Assembly: GCA_027625915.1 (NCBI GenBank)
Contig: JANTQA010000016.1
Coordinates: forward strand, 67,001-131,000
Direction of reading: 5' to 3'
Length of the DNA stretch: 64,000 bases
DNA from: Anaeramoeba flamelloides
Taxonomy: Eukaryota > Metamonada > Anaeramoebidae
Part shown: piece after piece, positions 1 through 12,700 of the stretch
Numbering within the stretch: position 1 is the first letter of the stretch
Layout: each line of letters opens with the position of its first letter
The notes under the pieces: generated by a model
Databases searched by the model: none
The model's input: only the letters and a program-made list of their open reading frames with translations
Told to the model about the DNA's origin: nothing
Position numbers and translations under genes: made by a program

Positions 1-1909
1 TAAAATTCAATTTGTGAAGAAAAAAACTTATTTAATCAATTCAAGAAGATTTACCAAATTAGAACCATTCACTAATTGAAATGTTAACACTTGTTTATAA
101 ATTACAATACTCTCAAAACAATAAATAAATAATTATCAATACAAATAAATCATGAATGTGTAAAAAATTTTGGAGATGGGCAAAACAAAAAAATGAATTG
201 ATAAATTTGTTGAAATTCTATTAGGAATTTTGATCGATCAAAATGTTAGATACTAGCAACTAATTTTATTTGAGTTCTTCTATTTGGAACAACTTGACTT
301 TAACATAATATCAATTTTTCAAAAAAATTTTGATCGAACGAAACAAATTACGTAATTCAAACAATGAAATGAAAAGAAAAACTATCAGATGAAAAAATGA
401 TTTTCATATTTTACAAAAATCAAAATTATCTCCAATTTCAATGAAATTGTATTATTGTGATTGTTTGGAACGTTTTAGCTATGTGGAAAATTTTGAATTT
501 TAGTTTATTTAAAAAAAAAATTGAAAAAAAAACATTTGAATATAGTTTTTCAAAGTTTATTTTTTTCAAAATTTAAAAAATTTAAGTTAAAAATCTTGAA
601 ATGAACATCATTTCACTCATCTATGCGAAGTTAGAGATGAAAAATTCCTCTTAAGTTGAAGATCAATCATTTAAGAACAAAAAGTGACTGGCAATACACT
701 TCGATGCATAATAATCTTTTCTTTATTCTCTAGGTACGGTAAACAATAATTTTAAAATAAAAGAATCAATAATCTTCAGATTTGAATTGAAATTCATAAA
801 GAAATACCTTAACAAACATAAATTTCTCTAAAAAAAATAAAACGTAAAAAAAAATGTTTGTACTTTCATTGGAACTTCGCATGTAAAAGTTCTCTATTCT
901 CTTTGGAAAATTTAAATTTTGTTAATATAATTATTTATAATCAAATATTTTTATTGAAAAAAAAATTACAATGTTTCAATTTTCTTAAAGTTTATTTGGT
1001 ATTTTCTAAGATCTTTTTTTCTCTTCCAAATAAAAATTAAAATTTAACGGTTTCAAAATCTAAGAAGAAAACAAAAAAGGAATGAAAGCAAAAAAAAAGA
1101 AAAAGCAAAAAAAAACAATTGACTAAAGTAGAAAAAATGATTTTGATTTAAAAATATAATTTTATTTTGAGAAGAATAATAAATTAAACTCATAGAATAT
1201 GATCTATTTCTTCAATAAAACTGGGCTACTTTGACTAAAAAAGAGTTTAATTTAAACACTTGGTAATTATAAAGTTATAAAATAAAAAAATTATTTTGAT
1301 AAAAAAAAGTACAAATTTGTTTCTCAAATAATTTTTATTTAAAATGTTAGAAAATTAAAATTAAAAAAAAAAAAAAAAAATGCTTATTATATTGGTTCAC
1401 TACTCAAAAAAAACCATACCAATTGATAAAACAAAATTAATCATTATTTTGGAATTTTGTTTTACCAATATTCATAAAAAATAAACAATTATAAGTAATA
1501 CATAAAAATGATTTTTTTCTTCAATTTAAGTTTATACTTAAATAATCATGAGCTAACCAATTATTTAGAGTAAGATTAAAGAAAGCTTTTGAAAAAGATT
1601 CATGATTAAAAAATAGTTCCTTATGGATTTAAGGACAAAAAAAAAAGCAAATTGAAAAAAAAATTTAAAAGGTAATTTTTAAAAGAAGAAATAAATAATA
1701 TTATTTTTATGGTAGGTGATTATTTTATCTATTTTTTTCTATCTTTAGACCCATTAATTTAAAAAGTTAAGTCCAAAAGAATAAATGATCTAAAAGATCT
1801 AAATGTGATCCGAATCGATCATATATTATGTGAAATTAATTAAATACTTAATATTCAATTGTGTTTGAGGGTGTTTTTTCTTCACAAAGAATTTTAATGA
1901 GAAATTGAT
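1..1909. other. AT-rich intergenic DNA, no gene seen
   Basis: I see no supportable gene. Short open frames are T/A-rich and lack family features. The stretch at about 850-1260 belongs to a dispersed repeat whose best second copy lies at 30.77-31.15 kb; both carry an A-rich core followed by the words TGATTTTGAT and AAACTCATAGAA and an ACTGGGC end. A fragment at about 205-240 recurs inverted at about 7.5 kb. Confidence 0.6.
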
Positions 1910-3070
1910 TTAATTTTTTTTCTTTCTATTACCGCCTTTCTTTTTTTTCCTATTGACTTTCTTTCCTGTTTCTTTTTTTTTCTTTGTCTCAAATCCATGT
2001 AATTTAAGAATTGTGTCAACGTCAACCTTTGGTGTTTTCAAGACTTTCATCTTTCGAAGATAAACGTTTTGTAATGGGAAAACACTTTGGCATTGTTTTG
2101 TGATTTCCTTTGGTACAGATTCAGAAATAAGCTTGAGGGTTAATTCTTTTAATGTACAGTTGGATTCTTTGATCATGATGTTGACCATTCTTCTTCTAAT
2201 TTCTCTTACTTGGGAGCTTTGTGCATAGCATGTTTTTTTGACTTGGTTTCTGTCTTTTTTTGTAAACCCAATACAGAAGATTCTTACGGTATAACCTTTG
2301 AAGTTTAAAATTATTTTTTTAAATGTTTGTTGAGTGATCCAGTTTTAGAAGAAAATTTAGTTGATTTTTGAGGTTTTTGAAAATTTATTAAAAAACAAAA
2401 AGGTGAAGATCAAAAATTTGGTCAGAGAAGAATTTTCTTTTGAGTACTATCAAAACCAAAGTGGATTTTGTTCAAATTTTAAATGATCCGATCAACAAGG
2501 AGAAAAAATAAAAAAATAAAAAAAAAAGTTAAAGCAAAAAAAAACCAAAAAAAAAAGCAAAACAAAAAAAAATAATAAATTTTTTTCAAACATACTCAAA
2601 GAGATATGATTGTTCTTCTTTTGCTCATTTAATTTGATTTTTTTGAACACAGAAAAAGTAAAAAAAAAAAGAAAATAATTACCGTCTGTAGTTTTTACAT
2701 TTACAACAGCTTCAATTAAGGTGTGATATTTAACAACGAGGGATTGAACTTTGTCATTTGTTAATCTCATTCCATAAAAGTTAGTGAAGCAGTTGGTACC
2801 AGAAACGTGTTCAACACGGAATTTAAATTGCATATATGATTTTCTTTCATCTTTATTAAGATCACCCAAACTTACTTCAAACATTCTTTTGTCTAATTGT
2901 TGTTCAGAAGTTTTACCACCTCCAGTTGGGTTTACACATGTTTTACCAATTTGGGTTTCTCTGAAAATGTTTGGTGCTTTAACATCATACCATACTTTTT
3001 TTAAAAATGGATCGGCTTTTTGTTTTCTTCCTTTCTTTCTAAATTGTCTATTAGATTTTCCAATTGTCAT
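1910..3070 (-). CDS. RPS3A: 40S ribosomal protein eS1 (S3a)
   Basis: eS1 is a component of the small ribosomal subunit near the mRNA exit/eIF3 side and acts in the cytosol. The gene has two exons on the minus strand: exon 1 3070..2683, intron 2682..2296 (387 bp, GTAATT...AAAG), exon 2 2295..1910, giving about 257 aa against about 264 in human. Exon 1 carries the family signatures WYDVKAP, IGKT, FEVSL and the KTTDG end. Exon 2 resumes with GYTVRIFCIGFTKKDRNQ and the C-terminal CQSVFPLQNVYLRKMKVLKTPK block. The tail is Lys-rich and shorter than in animals. The reading frame is exact across the splice (a Gly codon split G/GT). The start ATG is directly preceded by AAG, and a GTAAGTACTC lies further upstream at about 3234, so a 5'UTR intron ending at the start codon is possible but unproven. 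Stop is TAA. Confidence 0.95.
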
Positions 3071-3199
3071 CTTAATTTCTTGATTGTGATTATTACAAAA
3101 AGTAATTTATTAAAGACTAAAATATGAGACTTTTAAAAAAAATGAATTGCTTTTTTGGTGCTGTATTTTTATTTATTAAGGGAATAGTAACTATTTATT

Positions 3200-3210
3200 C
3201 CCCCCCCCCC
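3200..3210. repeat. C11 homopolymer
   Basis: Eleven C in a row inside DNA that is mostly A/T, about 130 bp upstream of the eS1 start codon, so the coding strand reads G11. A second G11 tract lies at 18825-18835. No function is known. Confidence 0.9.
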
Positions 3211-3800
3211 GAAAGCGAATAGAGTACTTACTTCAACAAGGATACCGTTGATCAAATCAAACAACACACTTATCAACTTTAGAGAAAGGAGTTATCATTT
3301 TAAAAAAAAGGTCTTTTTTCCCAAAGGAATTTCTCATTCAAAAGATCTGATACTATTTTTTGGTTTGGATTTGTGGATGTAAAAACAAACAATGAAAAAT
3401 ATACAACACATTTTAATTTTAAAGAAATCTAACTTTTAGTTAATTTCTGATTATTTGTATGAACAAATAAAATTGGAAATTTGAATCTTATTTTAAAAAT
3501 AGAATAACAATAGATCTAATATTGAATACCTGGAGATCAGAAAAAAATATATCAGATTTCCTTTTACTTATTCATTTTTTAGATAGAACTTTATTAATCT
3601 AATTTAAAAATGTGTATCAAAAATGAAATACGCCAATAACAATTACAAGATTATTTAAATCAGTGAAAGAAAAAACAAGAGTGATCCCGATCGAATATTT
3701 TTTTCTTTCTTAAAATAAATACTTAATATTCGAAAATTCATTTCAAAAATAAATAAAAGTATTTATTTCTGACTCTAGAAAAATTGATAAAAAAATTATA

Positions 3801-3999
3801 CAGTTTGTTTCACTTTTAATACACAATCTTTCAACTGGATTCAAGATATAATAAAATTCATCCAATTAAGTCACAAAATTCAAATTCTAGTAATAATAAA
3901 TTGTTAAAAAAAAATATTCCAAATTTTGTACCTTAATTTGAGATTTTTTTGTGCCTTAAATTTGATTGATATTTTTTATCTTAAAAGTTGAACTGATTG
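3801..3999 (+). mobile_element. MITE, Tc1/mariner-like, copy 1
   Basis: A non-coding 199-bp element flanked by TA on both sides (3799-3800 and 4000-4001). The left end begins CAGTTTGTTTCACTTTTAA; the right end read inverted begins CAATCAGTTCAACTTTTAA. The whole element is a diverged palindrome. A second copy in the same orientation lies at 58479-58674 and shares the ends and the central CACAAAATTCAAATTCTAGT. The TA target and CAGT end are typical of Tc1/mariner-type non-autonomous elements. No transposase is in the window. Confidence 0.8.
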
Positions 4000-4297
4000 T
4001 ATAAAAAATTATTTATACAAATAAAAAAATCATAAATTTATTAAAATAATTTATTTTTTTATAAAAATGTCACATTTTTTATTTTAAAAAACTTTTTTAG
4101 AAGCAATAAAATTCACAGTTAAAGATCACACGTTATTAGAAATGAATTAAACATGATTAAAGTGTTCAAAAGGATATTAAAAGAAAAAAAAAATCCAGGT
4201 AGATTATTTTAAAATTGAAATAATTTTTCACATTTTTTCATATTTTGTTTTTTTCTTTTTTTTTTATTTAGAATTATTAACATTTTTTTTTTTTTTG

Positions 4298-6122
4298 ATA
4301 TGTCCTTAATAAAATTAAGCACTATTTTTTTCTGATTAATATTTTTCGAAATTAAGAACTAACTTAATTCAATTAACCACTGTGATAATTTTTTTTAGAA
4401 TAAAAACACTCTCAACTTTTGAATATCGAAAATATTTTTTGGAATTAGTGTGCACTTTTTTATTTTTTTTGAAAAATTTGGGTTGAGAAAAGTTTGAAAT
4501 CAAAGAATAAGTTAATATATTAAATTAGAATGCTTTTCCAGAAAGTTTATCCTTTTATTTTAACTTTTTTTTTATTTTACCATTTAAAACTAAAAAAAAC
4601 ATTTGAGGACCAAATTAGTGCCTTTTGTGAAAATAAAATTCCCATAATTTAGAATTTGTTTTAGTAAATGAGTTAAAACAAGATATTGTATCTAAAAATA
4701 TACATAATTTCAAGTGGAAATCAAGGATTTTGGCAAAAAATGTTTTCAAGAAAAAGCTAAATTGAAACTTTATTTATTTTTATTTTATCATTTTGTTTTT
4801 TTAATTGTATTAATGGAAAGTATTTGATCAGTTTTTCATTTTTAGTGTTTTTTGGTTCGTAGGGACATATAATAATAACCAAGAAAAAAAAATGTATTAT
4901 TCAAAAGTATTTTCAAGTGTGAAAATAATTGTCGAAAAATTATTGTAATTTTGATTAAAATCATATTTGGTACTAAATTGGATTTCAGAATGAGCATTGC
5001 TGTTGTGTTTTCAATTGGTAAATCCATTTTTCAATTCAAGATTATTGTAAATCCTTTTTTAATTTTTTTTTTTTGAGAAATGAATATTAAAAATTTTAGA
5101 CTTTAGTTGCAATTTATTTCAATAAATGAGTGATTAAACACACAAAAACCAAATAGTAAAAGAAGAACATATAAATAACAAGTAAAAATATCTTTTATAA
5201 AAAGAATTTAGAAAAAAGGGAATCTATTTATAGATTATCTATTCAATATTTCAGAAACGAATAAACCTAATTTGACTTAGTAAATCGTGTGTTTTTACTT
5301 TGATTATTTTACCATGCTTTAATGTAATTTATCACAAATAAATAATAATCTTTTTCATTTTTTCGGAACTTATTATTTTAAATTCTTTTTTCAATAATGT
5401 TTATTTTTAATATTTTTTATTCTATTTTTTAGGGTTTTACTTTTGTATTGAATTATTTTTTGTATTACTCAAAAAAATATAAAATATAATAACATATATT
5501 ATATTTTAATTTTTTTATTATTCTCTTGTTTTACTTTCAAAGGGATATATATACCTACAACACAAAAAACACTAAAAATGGAAAACTGATCAAATACTTT
5601 CTATTAATACAATTAAAATAACTAAATGAAAAAATAAAAATAAAAAAGTTTTAATTTAACTTTTTCTTGGTAACATTTTTTGCCAAAATAATTGAATTTA
5701 CACTTGAAATTATGTATATTTTTAGATACAATATCTTTTTTTAACTCATTTACTAAAACAAATTCTAAATTATGGGAATTTTATTTTCAAAAAAGGCACT
5801 AATTTGGTCTTCAAATGATTTTTTTAGTTTTAAATGGCGAAATTAAAAAAAGTTAAACAAAAAAGATAAACTCTCTGGAAAAAAATTCTAATTTAATATA
5901 TTAACTTATTCTTTGATTTCAAACTTTTCTAAACCCAAATATTTCAAAAAAAAATAAAAAAGTGCACAGTAATTTCAAAAAATATTTACGATATTCAAAA
6001 GTTGAGAGTGTTTTTATTCTAAAAAATTTTATCCCAGTGGTTAATTGAATTAAGTTATAAACTTAAATTTCGAAAAATATTAATCAGAGAAAAATAGTGC
6101 TTAATTTTATTAAGGACATATT
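4298..6122. mobile_element. 1.8-kb foldback element with ~565-bp inverted arms
   Basis: The left arm (about 4298-4863) and the right arm (about 5554-6122) are inverted copies of each other over almost their full length. Both start with ATATGTCCTTAATAAAATTA at the outer edge. Other matched blocks include CACTCTCAACTTTTGAATAT, AAAGTGCACT-type sequence and GTATTTGATCAGTTTT near the inner edge. The arms carry small indels and substitutions but align throughout. The spacer of about 690 bp has no recognisable protein. This is the structure of a foldback or long-TIR non-autonomous DNA transposon. No clear target-site duplication was seen. Confidence 0.8.
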
Positions 6123-7089
6123 ACTGTGTAAGTTTTTGAAAATGTTTGATTAATCTTTTTTTGGTATATAGGTAATCATAAGATATAATTTATACCAAAA
6201 ATAAAATCCTTCTATTTTATAGAGAACTTTATATATGTATATATATATATATATATAAGAAAATATTATACATTGTTTTTAAACCTTAACCAATATAAGA
6301 AACCCCTTAAAAATAATTTATAAATCAATTATTTTACCTTTCTATAATTAATTATTACAATCTCCAATTCTATTGTTATAAGTAATTTATTTATATATTC
6401 TTTTTAATTTTTTTCCTTTTGTTACATAATTGCATAAATATATTGGAAAATATAATCACTTAAATAATTCTATCATCACTTAATATTTTAATTTATCATT
6501 TTTTTTATTTAATAAATATCCACCACTTCAAGAGATATTGTAAATATTCGAAGATTAAACTAAAATTCAAAATTTTATACAAAGTTAAAACAATTAATAG
6601 AATCAAAGTTATTAAATTTCATTCGAATCAGAAACAGTTTTTGATTCTGTAAAGTTCAAAAATCAATTTTTTTCTTTTATTAGTTTTTCTTTTTCTTTTC
6701 ATTTTTGTATTTACTTAATAAACTCTTTTTCAAAAATTATGACTTACTGAAATAATAAATTGAAAAAAAAAAATTATCCTTTAGTATTCAAGAACAATTA
6801 ATAACTAAATATGATTTGTGATTAACTTTTAAGTCATTCTAAATCTATAAAAGCCTGATATATTAAAAATTAATAAAAAATAAAACCAAAAACTAAAAAA
6901 AAGTGAGTCACAATTTTTGAAATTAGCATTACCCATTTTTTATTACTGAACCATCACTGAAAAAAAGTTGAACAACAATATTTTTTATGAATAATTAAAT
7001 CCATTTTCAAAGACATTACATAGTCTCAATTTTCATAGTGATTATTTTTCTTTTCAAAGATCTTTTTTTTTTTTCCACATGATCTTTTA

Positions 7090-7090
<1 letters not shown>

Positions 7091-7148
<58 letters not shown>

Positions 7149-7290
7149 TCAAAGAAAAGAAAAACAAATATTTGCAAAATTAGAAAAAATGATTCTGATC
7201 CAAAAATTTTTTAAATATTTTTTGTAAATAATACTGGATTAAACCCTCAAAACAACTCCCATTAACATTATAAAGTGAGTCCAAATTTAT
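7091..7290 (+). repeat. A56 tract and A-core dispersed repeat copy
   Basis: Fifty-six consecutive A (7091-7146) are followed by GATC, an A-rich stretch and the words AAAAAATGATTCTGATC and ACTGGATTAAACCCTCA. This matches the 3' part of the repeats at about 1120-1260, 31.0-31.15 kb and 45.85-45.99 kb. The order, with a poly-A block inside the repeat, is shared by the copies. Confidence 0.6.
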
Positions 7291-7550
7291 GAAAAATAGT
7301 TTATTTTACATACCATCAATAATTTAGACCTCTAATTTTCATTGAAAAGATTGATATTAGGTGAAATTTGAGTTCTTAAAAATAGAAAAACCTAACAAAA
7401 ATGAGGTTTTGGTATCAAAACATTCGGACGATCAATAATTCTTGTGAAGTTTCAACAAATTGAATAATTGCTTTTTTTCTTCTGATTCTTATTTTTTATC
7501 AAAATTCCTAATCGAATTTTTACAAATTTAGTAAAAATATATTTTTTTGA

Positions 7551-7615
7551 TACTCTTTGAATTAGAAGCCCAAATTTAGTCCCTTCAAAATTCTATATTT
7601 ATAAGATTAGATTAG
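7551..7615 (+). repeat. Dispersed repeat, CTCTTTGAATTAGAAG family
   Basis: A segment reading CTCTTTGAATTAGAAG, then CAAATTTAGTCCCTTCAAAA, is repeated at 32553-32628 (same strand) and 48970-49036 (opposite strand). The copies are diverged and non-coding. Confidence 0.6.
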
Positions 7616-9334
7616 ATTTCGTAAAACCTTTAAAAATAAATACAATCCAGTTTTGTTTATTTTACTCTCAAAAAGTTTATACATAACGATAATTTATCAG
7701 TAATGATAAGTATTTATTTTTTATTTTGAGATTATTTTAATCGATAAAAAATGTTAAAATTTCAATTTTTGAATGATTATAATTTGGTATTTCTTTAAGA
7801 ATTGATCAAATAATTTTTTTTTTTCATATATTAAATTTAGATGTGGAAAAAATTATAAATTGAAGTTAATTTTTTCATAAAGTTACATATGAAAAATTTT
7901 TTGACTAAAAAAATAATAAGTCTACTTTAATTCTTGTTTAGATCAAATTTAATTAATAATTATGATGAGGAAAATAAAGATGTCTTTATTTATTTATTTA
8001 TTTATTTATATGAGAAAGGAGTAATCAAAGAAAATTGACTAAATAAAAAAGAGAATAGGAAAAATAATTAAAATATTAGATAAAAAAAAATAAAGGTATA
8101 TTTTGTATCATGTTTATAGAATAATACATTTTATTTGTGAATTTTAGCCAATGAAAAAAAAAATGAGTTATTATTGAGAGTAAAACTTTAAAACAACGTA
8201 TCAAGAGCAAAAAGTATGATTTTGTGGCAATTGTATCATATATTAGAATATATGTCATTATTCTTATAATATATCAAAAATAAGGAGTATTATTTTGTGA
8301 GATTAACAAGAGTTATTAATAAAATCAGAGTTGAGGAAATCATAGTTGATGAAAAATCAAGATAATCCTTTTTTTTTCTTGTTGTTTAGATACTGTGCCT
8401 ATCTTTTTGTATTTATTTCATAATTATAAAAATATTTTTCTATTAAATTTATTCTAAAATATTTGAGTTTCTCCCAGGAGCAATTCAAAACACTTTTATT
8501 TCTTCAATTTGACAAAAATTATTATTTTATTCTTAAACTTCAAAACATCTGTTTCTTGACTTTTTTTTTTGAAATTAAGTTTAAAAAATAATTTAATATT
8601 TTGTCATATACAATTTTTTCTTGATTAAATTTTGAAAAAAAATGATCAAAATATAATTATAAATATATTGAAATATATTATTTTGGTACCATTTGCATTT
8701 TTTATTTTACCCTTTGATGAATTTAATATTGAACAAAACATATAAATCTAACTTTATCCTAACGGAATTTTCTTTCACTTGATTTCAAAATCCTATCTCA
8801 TCCAATATTAAAATGATCAACACAATATTTAATCCAAGTGTAATTGTTCGTTTGATATATTTTGATTAAAGTTATTTTGGCAGAATGAGATTAATAATCT
8901 ATAAAAAAAGAGAAATATATTATAAATAAATTGAAAATATCTTTGGATCAAAAACTCAAAAAATCAGGTGAGTTTAACAGAAAAATTGAAAATTATCATT
9001 TAAATTTCAAATTGAATCAGTTTTTTTGTTTATTTTTACTCGAATTTATTGATAAGAAAATACTTACCACTGCACCTTATTCAGATATTACCAGTTTTTA
9101 AAAATTTAATTTGAAATTTATCCTTTTGGACTTTTTTAAAACAAAACAAAAAGTAAAAGTTAATCGATAAAGGACTATCTTTAAAAAAATTGATTCCAAG
9201 TGATAAAAATTGATTTTCCACAATTTTTTTCACACTTTAAAGTTGTTTGGGTTATTATTTTTATCTAATCTGTGGCTCACTTTTTATAAATAATTTACTA
9301 CTTATTGTTGATTTTTACTAAAAAGAAATTGATC

Positions 9335-9509
9335 TTTTGTCAACAACAAAAAATTGACGAACCCAAGAAGTGATTTTGAAGACTGTCTCTCAGAAGAAAT
9401 ACAAGAAAATTATGATTATTTTTTTAGTTGTAGATACCATCCTTCTTCCGAACAAATTTTATTTTCAAAAACACATTTTCTTGAAAAATATAAAATATAC
9501 AACCAGTAG
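9335..9509 (+). other. Exon-like open frame without ATG, unrecognised
   Basis: An open frame of about 57 codons runs to TAG at 9507-9509. Its composition is less biased than the surroundings, with acidic and aromatic residues such as the peptides DFEDCLSEEIQENYDYFF and SCRYHPSSEQI. It has no ATG and is preceded in frame by TGA, so if real it would be a terminal exon or a gene remnant. I recognise no family. It ends about 240 bp before the megasynthase start. Confidence 0.22.
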
Positions 9510-9747
9510 CTTTTTTTTTGTTTTCTTCAAATTTACTTCTTGACTCCTCACAGTCAATCAGTGCTACTGTAAAGATTTAATTAAATACGTCAAAATTGGG
9601 AAATTATAACTCAATCATGTTGAATTATTTTATTTCCCAGAAAAACCGTAATTTCACCCTAAAATAAACAGAAAGCAGTAAGTAAAGAAATAAGAAACGA
9701 GAAAAGTCTAGTTTTTCCATTTTTTTATTTCCAACCTTTTAACTTTT

Positions 9748-12700
9748 ATGAGTGAAACAGAAATCCAAAAAGAAAAAGAAACCCAAAAAGAAAAAGAAAA
9801 AGAAAAAGAAAAAAAAGCAGATGAAATACCCGTTTCACATCACCAATTAAGGCTCTGGTTAGATTGCCAGAGATCAGATCCAAGAAGGCACAATTTAATC
9901 TCAATTCATTCCTTTGAGGGGGAACTTTCAAAAGAAAAGCTTGAAGAAAGCTTTAAAAAGGTAATTTCCAACAACGAGGTGCTTACACATTATTTTTATG
10001 AATCCAAAGGGAAAATTTACCAAAAATCTGATTTGACTGCGACCGAACGGTGCTTCAAAGAAATGACACTTGGAAAGGAAACTTTTGAAGAGAAAACAAG
10101 AAAAAAATATTGTAAAAATTTTGATTTATCAAAGGCGCCACTGATCAAGGGGTATTTTATTGCTGATCAAAAAACAGAAAAAAAGTACTTCATGATCATT
10201 TGTCATCATCTTCTGATTGATGCGCTTTCAACCTTTGTCTTTTTCAAGCAGTTGAGTGCCTTGTATAACGATTTCCCAAGTAAATTAGTTTTCCGCAACA
10301 AAACAAATTTGGTGGACTATTTAAAAGATGAGCAATTACTATTAAAAACGCGTGAAACTGTTTGCAAGGAATACTGGAAAAGACGGCTTGTTAGTTGCTC
10401 TTTAGATCATCAATTTTTCCCGATCTCTTTAAAAAATGATGTTGCCAAAGAAAACAAAGAAACAAACCAAAATTTTGGGCAAAGGTATCGATTTTCGTTA
10501 AACCCAAGGGTTGCCTTTAGCTTGTTGAAAAAGTTAACTATTAACAACGTTCGGATTTCAATTTTTGAATTCCTGGCGTCCGCCTTGTCTGTTCTGCTCT
10601 ACAAATATTCAAACGAAAAGGACATCGTTTTTGGCTATTCTTCTGGGATGCAATACAGAAGAGGATCGTTTGAAAAATACAAGGAGCTAATGTGCTTTAT
10701 GGTCAACGACTTACCGTTCCGAATACCGATCGAGAGAGACAGCTCCTTTGAGCAGCACCTACTAAAAGTACACAATTTGAGGATCGCAGATCGTAATTAT
10801 CAGGATTACCCGCTCGACTCTTTAATTAATTCGTTAAATTCAAACAATCTGTTTGACGGATTTCAAATCTCATTAGCGCAGTCCACCTTTGCTAGCCCGC
10901 TGTTGGAATTGAAAAACATTAAATGCAAAGTGATCGATTACCAAATTCCAACTTTTGATGAGGGCAAATTGGCTTTCTTATATGAAGCAACAAAAACCGG
11001 ATTAGAGTTTGCAATTGACTACCATTCGAAATCCTTTTCGAGACAATTCATTAATTATATTAGTGTACATTTATTAAAAATAATCGAAACCTATAACCAA
11101 AATAGTCAAATTCTAATTTCAGAAATCAATATTTTATCCGAGTTTGAAATGAAATTATTATTAAAGATCTCTACCGGGATAAACACTCAAAGGATTGATT
11201 CTAAGGACCCAATTAATATAAATCAAAACCTAACCAAAAACATAAATGAAAAATACCAAGAAAGAGGAAATGAAAACGATTTAAAAATAATAAATGAGAT
11301 CCAAAACAAAAATTCCATGGAAGAAAAAATTGATTTAATTAATATTTGGATACAAAACGTTTTCCAAAACCCCAATTCAACATGCTTAATAGACTATTCA
11401 AAGACATATTCGTATCTTGAAATTGCAAAGTTTGTTAGTTTACTATCAAAAGAATTAAAACCTTTACAACGAGTAGTGGTGTATTTAGATCCAAGCCGGC
11501 TCAGTTTAATATCCTTATTAACAACATTAACAAAGGGTTCATGTTATATACCAATTGATCCAGAGTATCCAGACGAACGCACTGAATATATTTTGAAGGA
11601 TTGCAATGTGAATACAATTTTCACTGAATTTAAATATAGCGAAAGAATTAAAAAAATTATTCAAAAAATTGATTCCTTGAACGACAACGACAACGACAAC
11701 GACAAGGACAAGGAAAACGACAACGACAACGACAACGACAATAAAAGCAAAAGTAAAAACAACATTAATATTAAAAAATTAAAAATAATTTATTTGGACC
11801 AATTTGAAAATGCAATTGATTTTCAAAAAGATTTTGATTTTTTACTTTCCACACAATCAATAATGAATTTAAATAAAGAAATAGCATATATTATTTATAC
11901 AAGTGGAACAACTGGTAAACCCAAAGGAGTCTTGATCACATATGGGAATATATCTATGAGAATAGTCGATTTGATTAACATTTATTCCTTAAATGGCTTT
12001 ACAGAAGTTTTTTTACTTTTAGCTAGTACCAGTTTTGATGCGTCCTTAGAAGATTTATTATTACCAATTGTTACAAAGAATAGTTTAATTATTAGTCCTA
12101 GGGATGAATTATTTGACATAAAAAAAATCATCAAATTAATTTCCAAATATAAAATTACCCATTTAAATCATGTGCCTTCATATTTTGAAATGTTTATTAA
12201 ATTTTTAGAAAAAAATATTAATTACCAAAAATATTGTAAATCTATTAATAGAATCATTTGTGGTGGGGAAAATTTATCAATGGATTTATCAATTAGAATT
12301 TTGAAAATATTTACTGATCAAAAATTTCAATTGTTTAATATGTATGGCCCCACAGAAATTACTATTGATGCCAGTTACAAAATTATAAACCCAATTACAC
12401 CCTCTTCTTCAGTGATTTCAATTGGTAAACCACTGCCAAACACACAGGTCTTAATTTTGGATTCTAATTTAAAATTATGCCCATTTTTAGTCAAAGGTGA
12501 AATATATTTAGCAGGGCTAGGGTTAAGTTTAGGTTATTTAAACAACTTAGAGTTAACAAAATTAAAATTTATTCCAAACCCTTTTGAAAAAGATGGATTA
12601 ATTTTCAAAACAGGAGATTTTGGCAGATATTTATTAAATGGTGATATTGAATTTTTGGGAAGAAAAGATAACCAAATCAAAATCAAGGGGCATCGAATTG

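Larger units (their letters stand above)
3071..9747. other. 6.7-kb intergenic region with repeats
   Basis: No gene is supported here. It holds a C11 tract (3200-3210), a 199-bp MITE (3801-3999), a 1.8-kb inverted repeat (4298-6122), an A56 tract (7091-7146) followed by a copy of the A-core repeat, a copy of the CTCTTTGAATTAGAAG repeat (7551-7615), a TTTA microsatellite near 7985-8010, and an exon-like frame at 9335-9509. The last part precedes the megasynthase and must contain its promoter, but no element stands out. Confidence 0.6.
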
